DNA of 7,858 bases from Gammaproteobacteria bacterium (GTDB taxonomy: Bacteria > Pseudomonadota > Gammaproteobacteria > SZUA-229), in contig JARFQK010000365.1 of assembly GCA_029287815.1 (NCBI GenBank), forward strand, positions 1-7,858, in the 5' to 3' direction. Of the stretch, positions 1 through 6,009 are shown piece after piece (the first letter of the stretch is position 1; every line of letters starts with the position of its first letter). Under the pieces are notes generated by a model. It saw only the letters and a program-made list of their open reading frames with translations, was not told where the DNA came from and made no database searches. The position numbers and the translations under genes are program-made.

Positions 1-17
1 TGAGAAATGCGGGCTAG
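1..17. repeat. Copy 1 of a 17-base dispersed motif, at the window edge
   Basis: The motif TGAGAAATGCGGGCTAG matches 1512-1528 at 16 of 17 bases in the same orientation; the one difference is G versus A at the 13th base. It starts at the first base of the window, so the true repeat may extend further left. It runs straight into the hairpin at 17-45. Its presence in two gene-boundary positions suggests a dispersed repeat or the end of a mobile element. The sequence resembles IS-end sequence to me, but that is an unverified impression and I cannot name a family. Confidence 0.5.
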
Positions 18-45
18 GGAAACTCTGACCAATTCAGAGCTTCCC
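17..45. repeat. Strong imperfect inverted repeat (hairpin)
   Basis: GGGAA (17-21) pairs with TTCCC (41-45) and CTCTGA (23-28) pairs with TCAGAG (34-39). This gives 11 base pairs with one A-C mismatch (22/40) around a 5-base loop, CCAAT. Neither strand has a T-run directly after the stem, so it is a poor intrinsic terminator, although it lies downstream of the minus-strand DUF1015 gene. It abuts the 17-base motif at 1-17, which fits a structured repeat or mobile-element terminus better than a terminator. Confidence 0.6.
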
Positions 46-198
46 AAGGCGCAGCGATGCAATCAGCTGACCAAAACCATGCATCACGGTTCGATGCTCA
101 ATGATGGTCTGCTGTATCGGATCTACGGAATGTTTTTTCGGTGCCCTGAGCCATCCGGTAGGCAACGCTGCTCGCCGGACCGCCTCTGCAGCAGGGGT
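34..198 (-). other. Open frame after the DUF1015 stop, possible decayed coding remnant
   Basis: On the minus strand, the DUF1015 frame stays open for about 54 codons after its TAA, up to a TGA at 36-34 inside the hairpin. The part nearest the hairpin (about 34-150) reads like ordinary protein, with stretches such as DPIQQTIIEHRTVMHGFGQL. It has no start codon and SD of its own that I can support. A stop-free run of this length is not rare at this GC. It could be the tail of a degraded transposase next to an element end, or chance. I do not recognise the family. Confidence 0.2.
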
Positions 199-1422
199 TT
201 AGTCAAGCATATGCGAAACCAGGCCATCGGCAAGCTTTGGCTCAAACCAGGTGGACTTTGGCGGCATCACTTCGTTTGCATCAGCCACGGCCATCAACGC
301 CTCCATTCGGGTCGGAAACAGAGAAAAAGCAACTGCCATTTCGCCACTGTCGACCCGCCTCTCTAATTCTGTCAGACCTCGGATGCCGCCGACAAAATCG
401 ATCCTTGTGTCGGTACGCGGATCCGCAATTCCGAGAGTCGGTTCGATCAAGTGGTCTGCCAGCAAACTGACATCAAGGCTGCGTACAGGATCATCTGGGA
501 TCAACGCAGGACTGATCTTGAGGCGGTACCACTGGCCCCGAAGATACATACCGAACTCACCTGGACGGGCCGGCCGGACCGCAGCGTCTTCGGCAGCCAC
601 AGTGAAAGACGCCTCGATCTGATCTTTGAATTCCTCTGGCGATAGCCCATTGAGGTCGGCGATAACGCGATTGTAATCCAGAATCATCATCTGGTTGTGA
701 GGGTAAATAACCGACAAAAAGTAGTCGCTGTTCTGTTCGCCGTCACCGCCCTTGGTTTTCGCGACGCGCGACGCAGCAGCCGAACGATGATGCCCGTCGG
801 CAATGTAAATCGCGTCCATCGCATCAAACCCCTCGGTCAGTTTCTGGATGATGGCATCATCCTCAATCACCCAGAAACTATGTTGGACACGATCATCTCC
901 AGTCACGTCGACCACGGGTGCCTGTTGCGTCACACCCTCGATAATCGCGTCCAGCTCCTGCTGTGATTTGTAGGCCAGCAACACCGGACCGGTCTGCGCG
1001 TTCAACGCCTCGATCTGACGCACTCGATCGTCCTCTTTCGCCGGGCGGGTGTATTCGTGCTTTCGCACGCGGTTGACGTCGTAATCGGCGACCGACGCGA
1101 CAGCGACCAACCCTGTCTGCCTGTGGTCTCCCATGGTCAGCCGGTAGACGTAATAACAGTCTTTGTGATCCCGCATCAAAATACCCTGATCCATCATTTT
1201 CGCCAGATTCTCGGCAGATTTGGCGTAGACGGCAGAATCATAAGGGTCGGTTTCCTCGGGCAGATCGATTTCGGCCTTGGAAATGTGCAGAAAACTCCAT
1301 GGTCGACCGCGCGCGCGCTCGCGGGCTTCGGCAGAATTCAACACATCATACGGCGGTGCGATCACATCGGCAGCGTGTTCTGGAACGGGCCGCAATCCGG
1401 CAAAGGGGCGTATCAAGGGCAT
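199..1422 (-). CDS. DUF1015 family protein, possible kinase-like enzyme of unknown substrate
   Basis: This 407-residue protein has the usual DUF1015 length. Seen in sequence: the N-terminal block RPFAGLRPVPEH followed by VIAPPYDVL (about residues 5-28), a KHEYTRPAKEDDR block (121-133) and the strongly conserved ADGHHR (208-213), a likely active-site element. It is probably soluble; no signal peptide or membrane segment is evident. The family has no firmly established reaction. In other bacteria DUF1015 genes can sit beside serine biosynthesis genes, and the GHHR motif recalls the GxHR motif of ParB/sulfiredoxin-fold serine kinases, so a small-molecule kinase role is conceivable but only inferred. 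The ATG at 1422 fits the conserved N-terminus exactly. No clear SD precedes it. The gene is 102 bases after the permease, with a TATAAT box in the gap, and is bracketed by the 17-base repeat copies. Family assignment is firm; function is not. Confidence 0.9.
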   Translation of the reverse strand: MPLIRPFAGLRPVPEHAADVIAPPYDVLNSAEARERARGRPWSFLHISKAEIDLPEETDPYDSAVYAKSAENLAKMMDQGILMRDHKDCYYVYRLTMGDHRQTGLVAVASVADYDVNRVRKHEYTRPAKEDDRVRQIEALNAQTGPVLLAYKSQQELDAIIEGVTQQAPVVDVTGDDRVQHSFWVIEDDAIIQKLTEGFDAMDAIYIADGHHRSAAASRVAKTKGGDGEQNSDYFLSVIYPHNQMMILDYNRVIADLNGLSPEEFKDQIEASFTVAAEDAAVRPARPGEFGMYLRGQWYRLKISPALIPDDPVRSLDVSLLADHLIEPTLGIADPRTDTRIDFVGGIRGLTELERRVDSGEMAVAFSLFPTRMEALMAVADANEVMPPKSTWFEPKLADGLVSHMLD

Positions 1423-1427
1423 AGAGC

Positions 1428-1453
1428 GTCAGCGTTTGTCGGTTCTTGTCAGC
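1428..1453 (-). repeat. Paired GCTGAC boxes in the DUF1015 leader
   Basis: GCTGAC occurs on the minus strand at 1453-1448 and 1433-1428, exactly 20 bases apart, with a related CCGACA between them. Both lie between the TATAAT box and the ATG at 1422. Spacing near two helical turns would suit half-sites for a regulator, but the boxes are short and chance is a real alternative. Confidence 0.2.
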
Positions 1454-1458
1454 CCGGT

Positions 1459-1464
1459 ATTATA
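1459..1464 (-). promoter_or_regulatory. Perfect -10 box (TATAAT) upstream of the DUF1015 gene
   Basis: TATAAT reads 1464 to 1459 on the minus strand, 36 bases before the DUF1015 ATG. Transcription would start near 1452, leaving a leader of about 30 bases. I see no good -35 at 16-18 bases spacing, so the promoter may be weak or activator-dependent. It suggests the gene is not wholly dependent on read-through from the permease. Confidence 0.45.
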
Positions 1465-1511
1465 CAATCCCAGCAGGCCCGTGGCTGCACTAATCAGTCT
1501 ACGCCGCCCGG

Positions 1512-1528
1512 TGAGAAATGCGGACTAG
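1512..1528. repeat. Copy 2 of the 17-base dispersed motif, over the permease stop codon
   Basis: TGAGAAATGCGGACTAG matches positions 1-17 except at one base. It supplies the TAG stop of the minus-strand permease (1527-1525). With the next bases it forms a near-palindrome, GCGGACTAGCCCGC (1520-1533). The flanks of the two copies differ downstream (AGGGAAACTC versus GCCCGCCTTG), so the shared part ends there on that side. The permease C-terminus may have been set by arrival of this repeat. Confidence 0.5.
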
Positions 1529-2646
1529 CCCGCCTTGGTGTCATATCCCGGCCGTTCAAGCCAGGGCAACAATCGGCGTCGAAGCGGTTTGATCGCGAGA
1601 ATCAACAACAAAATCGCGGAACCCCAACCGAGGTAATCCGGCAGCATCATGTGCGTCTCGCCAAGCCTCACATCGATCACCAGCCCGGTCGTCCGCAGTA
1701 GAGCTTCGAGCAGCAGGCCCATGCCTAGACTCATAACGGCTAACCCGCCCAGATAAACCACCGTCACTTTGATGCCAAGCTCCTTGCTGACCAAGGCAAG
1801 CCCGGCGATGTTCGTCGCTGGACCCACCAGTAAGAAAACCAGCACCGCACCGGGTGAGACACCGGCGACAATCAGTCCGGCAGCGACCGGTGTCGACGCC
1901 ACCGCGCATATATACATCGGTATCCCAACCACCAGCATGATCAGCATCGCAAACACCCCCTGACCCCAGTGTGCCAGCCAGTCAGCGGGAATGTAGGTCA
2001 ATATGATACCGGCGACGACGATGCCAACGACCATCCACGCGGCGATATCATCGAGCAGATCCACTGCAGCGTAGCGGATCGCGCTGAAGAACCGGCTTTG
2101 CCGGTTTCCGACGACCTGTTGCCCACAGCAGCCTGGCTCAGACTCGGCATTGCCATCGCCGCAGCAAGATTCGCCGGCGGATACTGATTCGCTGGCACAG
2201 CAGGAGGCCGCGGTATCCTTGTCCGCAGCCTTTGCATCATCATCGTTGCCGACCAATGCAGTCATCAAACCCGTCACAATCGCACTGAGCAGAGCAGCGA
2301 CAGGTCGATAAACCGCCATGATCGGGCCCATCAGAGCATAGGTGACAGCGATCGAGTCTACGCTGGTCTCCGGTGTCGAGATCAGAAAGGAAACCGTTGC
2401 CTCCTTGGACGCGCCGGCACGATGCAAACCTATCGCTGCTGGAAGCACACCGCAAGAACATAACGGCAACGGCGCGCCGAACAACGCGGCACGTGATACT
2501 GCAGAGAAACCGCTGCCGCCCACCCAACGTGTCAGCGTATCCTCGGCCAAATAAGATTTGATCAAGCCTGCCGCAAAAAGACCCAACAGCAACCAAAAGG
2601 CCGTATCCAGGTAGACAGTCCATGTATTCTGCAAAAGTTCGAACAT
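1525..2646 (-). CDS. SO_0444 family Cu/Zn efflux permease (ArsP_1/DUF318 type)
   Basis: A 373-residue polytopic inner-membrane permease, predicted to export copper or zinc. Seen in sequence: a first set of helices from about 12 to 131 holding the signature PLCSCG (61-66) and the STPETSVDS motif (90-98); a hydrophilic loop (about 133-185) with three CC pairs at 149-150, 161-162 and 173-174; and a second set of helices (about 187-355) with GIPMYICA (241-248) and GPATNIAGL (275-283). The halves look like an internal duplication, as is usual in this permease superfamily. The CC-rich loop is the mark of the SO_0444 group and probably binds thiophilic metal ions. The ATG at 2646 has no SD but has a TATACT box 6 bases upstream, so it may be leaderless. 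No metal-sensing regulator is adjacent. The substrate is inferred from the family. Confidence 0.88.
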   Translation of the reverse strand: MFELLQNTWTVYLDTAFWLLLGLFAAGLIKSYLAEDTLTRWVGGSGFSAVSRAALFGAPLPLCSCGVLPAAIGLHRAGASKEATVSFLISTPETSVDSIAVTYALMGPIMAVYRPVAALLSAIVTGLMTALVGNDDDAKAADKDTAASCCASESVSAGESCCGDGNAESEPGCCGQQVVGNRQSRFFSAIRYAAVDLLDDIAAWMVVGIVVAGIILTYIPADWLAHWGQGVFAMLIMLVVGIPMYICAVASTPVAAGLIVAGVSPGAVLVFLLVGPATNIAGLALVSKELGIKVTVVYLGGLAVMSLGMGLLLEALLRTTGLVIDVRLGETHMMLPDYLGWGSAILLLILAIKPLRRRLLPWLERPGYDTKAG

Positions 2647-2652
2647 TGGAAC

Positions 2653-2658
2653 AGTATA
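2653..2658 (-). promoter_or_regulatory. -10-like box (TATACT) just before the permease start
   Basis: TATACT reads 2658 to 2653 on the minus strand and matches TATAAT at five of six bases. Six bases separate it from the ATG at 2646, so initiation would fall about on the A of the start codon, giving a leaderless mRNA; no SD is present between. The -35 is weak (TTCATC at 18 bases spacing is the best I see). Confidence 0.4.
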
Positions 2659-2682
2659 CGCCCGGACCGTGTGTCAGATGAA

Positions 2683-2702
2683 GCCGCCCCGCAAGGGCTG
2701 GC
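2683..2702 (-). terminator. Bulged hairpin after the UspA-like gene, weak terminator or attenuator
   Basis: On the minus strand GCC (2702-2700) pairs with GGC (2685-2683) and GCCC (2698-2695) with GGGC (2689-2686), with one bulged A at 2699 and a 5-base loop TTGCG. The following bases are TTCATCTG, not a true U-run, so termination would be partial at best. It begins directly after the stop codon of the UspA-like gene and could lower read-through into the permease or protect the 3' end of the upstream message. Confidence 0.3.
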
Positions 2703-2703
2703 G

Positions 2704-3486
2704 TCAACGCACGATCATCAACAGGCAGTCAAGGCTGTTGAGATGCTGTCTCAAAACAGGTGTTTGCAGGAATGCGCTTTCACGCTCGACGACCAGCACA
2801 GCGCTGTGGCTATCTCTCAGAATTTCCAGCAAGTCCGCGAGCGAGCCGTCATGCAGCCGAATGAAGTCAGCGTGTCGCGCTTCGCCCAGCTGATGACTGG
2901 CGGCCAACTGCAGACGCCGCATTGATTCGTCGTCGTCAGCGGGTATTACTACGCTGAGCTGCTTTGGGGGGTCAGCCGCGAGACTGACTGCGGTCTCCAA
3001 CGCGCGTCGTGATGCCTCGCTGCCACTGAACAACACGCTGACTGTCGTGGACGGCGTTGCGATCGCCCGGCTCCTCGACAACGCCGCACCAAGGCGCGTC
3101 AGCGCAAATACGTCCGCCTCGACATCCGCCGCGAGCACATCCGCGTCGATCGAACCACGCCAGATTCGAAAAGACCAGGAAACATCATTTTGCTCGGCCT
3201 GTTGGCTGAGCATCCGTTCTGCCCGGCGTGCCAATGCCCGGAATTCCTGCTCAATGCGCACCAGGTTGATCGCGTCCTCCGATCGCGAAACGGTCCTGAC
3301 TTCACGCAGAAACGGCAGCTCAGCAACCTGAAGCAGGTCAATATCTTCGATGAAGATGCCTTCTAGCTGCGCATTCATTAGCTTGGCCAGCCGCACCGCC
3401 TGTTCCAGCGCCTGCGTACTCAGCCCAAACGCATCGATGGTGACAGCGATCCGCCTGATGCGTTTGGGGTCAATCGGCACACTCAT
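2704..3486 (-). CDS. Two-domain UspA-like (universal stress protein fold) protein
   Basis: A 260-residue cytosolic protein resembling two UspA domains in tandem. Domain 1 (about 10-133) opens with RRIAVTIDAFGLSTQAL and an AKLMNAQLEGIFIED strand, and closes with a GSIDADVLAADVEADVFALT segment. Domain 2 (about 147-260) begins TTVSVLFSGSEASRRALETA and has HDGSLADLLEIL near residue 212. Neither domain shows the ATP-binding Gx2Gx9G(S/T) motif of nucleotide-binding Usps, so it probably does not bind ATP in that way. No transmembrane segment is seen. Its ATG overlaps the protease stop by 4 bases (ATGA, 3486-3483), with only a weak purine-rich SD upstream, so translational coupling is likely. The link suggests a role with the protease, such as adaptor, regulator or stress partner; that is inference. 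The fold call is moderate, because Usp sequences diverge widely. Confidence 0.7.
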   Translation of the reverse strand: MSVPIDPKRIRRIAVTIDAFGLSTQALEQAVRLAKLMNAQLEGIFIEDIDLLQVAELPFLREVRTVSRSEDAINLVRIEQEFRALARRAERMLSQQAEQNDVSWSFRIWRGSIDADVLAADVEADVFALTRLGAALSRSRAIATPSTTVSVLFSGSEASRRALETAVSLAADPPKQLSVVIPADDDESMRRLQLAASHQLGEARHADFIRLHDGSLADLLEILRDSHSAVLVVERESAFLQTPVLRQHLNSLDCLLMIVR

Positions 3487-5918
3487 TCGTTCGCTTCTTT
3501 TTGACTGTTTCCATTCTTTTCTGACCGTGCAAACTGTCTCAGCTGCCTGGAAAAATGAATCAATCGATCCTCGACCATGCGGTTGATACCGCCCGCAGGG
3601 AATTCACCATTGGCGTCTCGTTCACCCGCGCTGACGCCCGTCAGCAGCTCAATGCCCTCATCCACGGACGTAACCGGGTACACCGCAAACTTGCCATCCT
3701 GAACCGCGGCCACGACATCGCCCCGGAGCATCAGGTGCTTGACATTGGCTGCGGGTATCAACACGCCCTCCTCGCCAGTGAGCCCTCGGCTGTTGCAGAT
3801 ATCGAAAAATCCCTCAATTTTCTCGTTGACGCCACCTATTGGCTGAATTTCACCGTGCTGGTTGACCGAACCTGTGACAGCGAGCGATTGCCTCAGCGGC
3901 ACCTGGGCCAATGCCGAGAGCAGCGCATAGAGCTCAGCCGATGAAGCACTATCCCCCTCAACACCACCGTATGACTGTTCAAAAACCAGGCTGGCCGACA
4001 ACGACAATGGGTAATCCAGAGCATAGCGCGCCGCCAGGAAATGGGAAAGGATCAGCACGCCTTTCGAATGAATTGGCCCACCTGTCTTGACTTCACGCTC
4101 TATATCGACCACGTTGCCTTTACCGAGGCGTACACGCGCACTGATACGCGAAGGCCGGCCAAAGCTGAAACCACCGAGCATCAGAACCACCAAGCCATTG
4201 ATCTCGCCGACCTTGCCGCCGCTTGTTTCGATCATCAGCGTGCCGCGCTCAATTTCCTGGTGTATGCGCTCACGCAGGCGATCGGCGCGTCGGATCTGGG
4301 CGTCGATCGCCGTTTGCACATCCGCATCACTGATGATCGACTCGCCGCGTTGGCGCGCCCAGTAGTCACTTTCCTGCATCAAATCCTGAATCGAGCGCAT
4401 GTGGGTCGTCAGCTTTTCGTTATCATCAGCCAAACGCGCACCATGGTCGATCACACGGCCAACGGCATGGCGGTTGAACGGCAGCAAATGTTCCTTGCGC
4501 GCCAGCGTCGCCAGCAAACGCGCGTACGCCTGCTGGCTCGCCGGCGTCCTGTCCATCTGCCCGGCAAAGTCCACTTGTACCTTGAACAGGTCAGCGAACT
4601 CGGAATCGTAGTATGACAGCAGGTAATAGATGATCGGCTCACCCATCAAAACGACTTTGACATTGAGCGGGATGGATTCAGGCTCCAATGAGACGGTACT
4701 GATCAAACTGGTTATTTGCCCCAGCGATTCGATTTTGACCTTTCTTGATTCCAGCGCCCTTTTCAGCGCCTCCCAGGCAAAAGGCTGGGTCAGGACCTTG
4801 ATCGCATCAAGCAGGAGATAGCCACCATTCGCACGATGCAAGGCGCCGGCGCGGATCTTGGTAAAATCGGTCAGCAAGGCACCTTGTTGCGCCGTGTGTT
4901 CAATCCGCCCGATCAGATTGTTGTAACTCGGAAGCGATTCGTGAATCACCGGCGCACCGGAGTCCACATCATGGGCAAGCAACACATTGATCCGATAGCG
5001 GTTGAACCAGTGCCCCTCGTCTTCCTGACCGGGCAATTCGATACCGAACAGCGAAGTGCGGCGCTGCTCTTCGGGTAGAAACTTCCGGAAATTTCTGATG
5101 AGGTCCTCTTCGACAGCGTTCAGATAGTCGACCACTTTGGCATGGTCCTGGTAAACTTGACGCAAGACATCGACCTTGTGGCTGACCACGCCAGCGGCCA
5201 TCTCGCGGTTGAGCTCAGCGAATTTCTCCCGGCTTTCTTCCTGCCATTTCGGTGCCTTGTGCAGCGTCTCGCGCAATTCCTCCTGCAACGCATTCGAATC
5301 TTCTTCGATTTTCTTGCGCTCTTCCTCGGGCAATTCACGAAATTCTTTGGGAAAGATCGGTTTGCCGTTGCGCATCGGTGCAAGCGTAAATCCAGTCGGC
5401 GTACGCATCAGCATGATATTCTTGGCTTCAGCCTTCTTGTTCAGCGACTCGAATGCTTTGTCCTGACGTTCATTCAACTCCTGATCGATTGCTTCGGCAC
5501 GGGTGTTGTACTCATCGCTCTGAAACACCGCTGGAATCGTAGCCCCGAGTTCCTCCACCAGCGTGTTCATATCATTATGCAACTGGACGGATTTGCCCGG
5601 CGGCAGCTCCAATGCGGTCGGCTTGCGTGGATCATCGAAATTGTTGACATAGCACCAGTCCGACGGTACGCGCTCGGCGGCAGCCCGGGTCTCAATGTAA
5701 TGCCGTATGAACGCCATTTTGCCCGTACCCGCCGGCCCCAATGCGAACAGGTTGTATCCATAGCGCTCGATGCCGACACCGAAATTCACGGCTTCAACGG
5801 CTCTGGGCTGGCCGATGAGCTCGGTCAGATCTTCGAGATCCGCGGTTGTCTCGAAATCGAACTGGCCAACGTCGCAACGACGATAGAGCGCCTCTGGTTC
5901 CAGTCTCTTTATCGGCAT
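3483..5918 (-). CDS. Lon-like ATP-dependent protease (LonB/AsrA type, peptidase S16)
   Basis: An 811-residue cytosolic AAA+ protease of the long bacterial Lon-like group that includes Pseudomonas AsrA and, in shorter form, E. coli YcbZ (LonH); it degrades proteins using a Ser-Lys dyad. Numbered from the ATG: N-terminal ATPase start LIGQPRAVEAVNFGV (34-48), P-loop GPAGTGK (61-67), a charged helical insert (about 140-285), the rest of the ATPase with HRANGGYLLLDA (361-372) and FAWEALKRAL (380-389), and a Lon_C protease domain (about 560-765). Likely catalytic serine is 657 in EGDSAS; likely lysine is 700 in NEKIEGF. No Lon N-terminal substrate domain or membrane anchor is present, unlike archaeal LonB. 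The P-loop is followed by Met instead of Ser/Thr. A TTG at 5921 lies directly before the ATG; the ATG is preferred, with GGAG 9 bases upstream. It overlaps the UspA-like gene by 4 bases. No heat-shock promoter is recognised. Confidence 0.93.
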   Translation of the reverse strand: MPIKRLEPEALYRRCDVGQFDFETTADLEDLTELIGQPRAVEAVNFGVGIERYGYNLFALGPAGTGKMAFIRHYIETRAAAERVPSDWCYVNNFDDPRKPTALELPPGKSVQLHNDMNTLVEELGATIPAVFQSDEYNTRAEAIDQELNERQDKAFESLNKKAEAKNIMLMRTPTGFTLAPMRNGKPIFPKEFRELPEEERKKIEEDSNALQEELRETLHKAPKWQEESREKFAELNREMAAGVVSHKVDVLRQVYQDHAKVVDYLNAVEEDLIRNFRKFLPEEQRRTSLFGIELPGQEDEGHWFNRYRINVLLAHDVDSGAPVIHESLPSYNNLIGRIEHTAQQGALLTDFTKIRAGALHRANGGYLLLDAIKVLTQPFAWEALKRALESRKVKIESLGQITSLISTVSLEPESIPLNVKVVLMGEPIIYYLLSYYDSEFADLFKVQVDFAGQMDRTPASQQAYARLLATLARKEHLLPFNRHAVGRVIDHGARLADDNEKLTTHMRSIQDLMQESDYWARQRGESIISDADVQTAIDAQIRRADRLRERIHQEIERGTLMIETSGGKVGEINGLVVLMLGGFSFGRPSRISARVRLGKGNVVDIEREVKTGGPIHSKGVLILSHFLAARYALDYPLSLSASLVFEQSYGGVEGDSASSAELYALLSALAQVPLRQSLAVTGSVNQHGEIQPIGGVNEKIEGFFDICNSRGLTGEEGVLIPAANVKHLMLRGDVVAAVQDGKFAVYPVTSVDEGIELLTGVSAGERDANGEFPAGGINRMVEDRLIHFSRQLRQFARSEKNGNSQKEANE

Positions 5919-5927
5919 CAATAGCTT

Positions 5928-5931
5928 CTCC
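5928..5931 (-). promoter_or_regulatory. Ribosome binding site of the Lon-like protease
   Basis: GGAG lies on the minus strand with 9 bases (AAGCTATTG) before the ATG at 5918 and 6 bases before the alternative TTG at 5921. The spacing and start-codon quality favour the ATG. It is one of the few clear SD sequences among the larger genes here. Confidence 0.55.
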
Positions 5932-5993
5932 GGATGGTTACACAGGTCGTTGAGCCGTCAGCTGTTTTTGCCGGATTCAAGCAGCAGGAAGAA

Positions 5994-6002
5994 TGCTAAA
6001 AT
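5994..6002 (+). promoter_or_regulatory. Extended -10 promoter of trhP (TGCTAAAAT)
   Basis: TGC plus TAAAAT is an extended -10 element with five of six bases matching TATAAT. Seven bases separate it from the ATG at 6010, so transcription would start at or beside the start codon, giving a leaderless or nearly leaderless mRNA. I see no convincing -35, which an extended -10 can tolerate. The AGGAAG at 5986-5991 lies upstream of this box and 18 bases from the ATG, too far for a normal SD. Confidence 0.5.
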
Positions 6003-6009
6003 CCGTCGC

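Noticed and set aside
17..45. Hairpin as intrinsic terminator for DUF1015
   Set aside because: No T-run follows the stem on either strand, and it lies more than 150 bases past the stop codon.
133..138. T6 run as a plus-strand terminator tail
   Set aside because: No stable GC-rich stem precedes it, and no plus-strand gene is known to end there.
7..366. Plus-strand open frame of 119 codons at the window start
   Set aside because: Its second half is antisense to DUF1015, and the first half crosses the hairpin and shows no domain or SD.
1057..1701. Plus-strand open frame of 214 codons spanning DUF1015 and permease ends
   Set aside because: It runs antisense to two recognised genes and has no recognisable domain or SD.
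4041..4616. Plus-strand open frame of 191 codons
   Set aside because: Antisense shadow of the protease gene.
5919..5921. TTG at 5921 as the protease start
   Set aside because: A directly adjacent ATG is a better start and has acceptable SD spacing; the difference is one residue.
5142..5924. Long plus-strand open frame (260 codons) opposite the protease
   Set aside because: It mirrors the conserved protease frame; the translation shows no family features, and the minus strand carries clear AAA+ motifs there.
5950..6009. TTG at 5950 as the trhP start
   Set aside because: The 20 added residues are unlike the family N-terminus and would be translated across the likely promoter.
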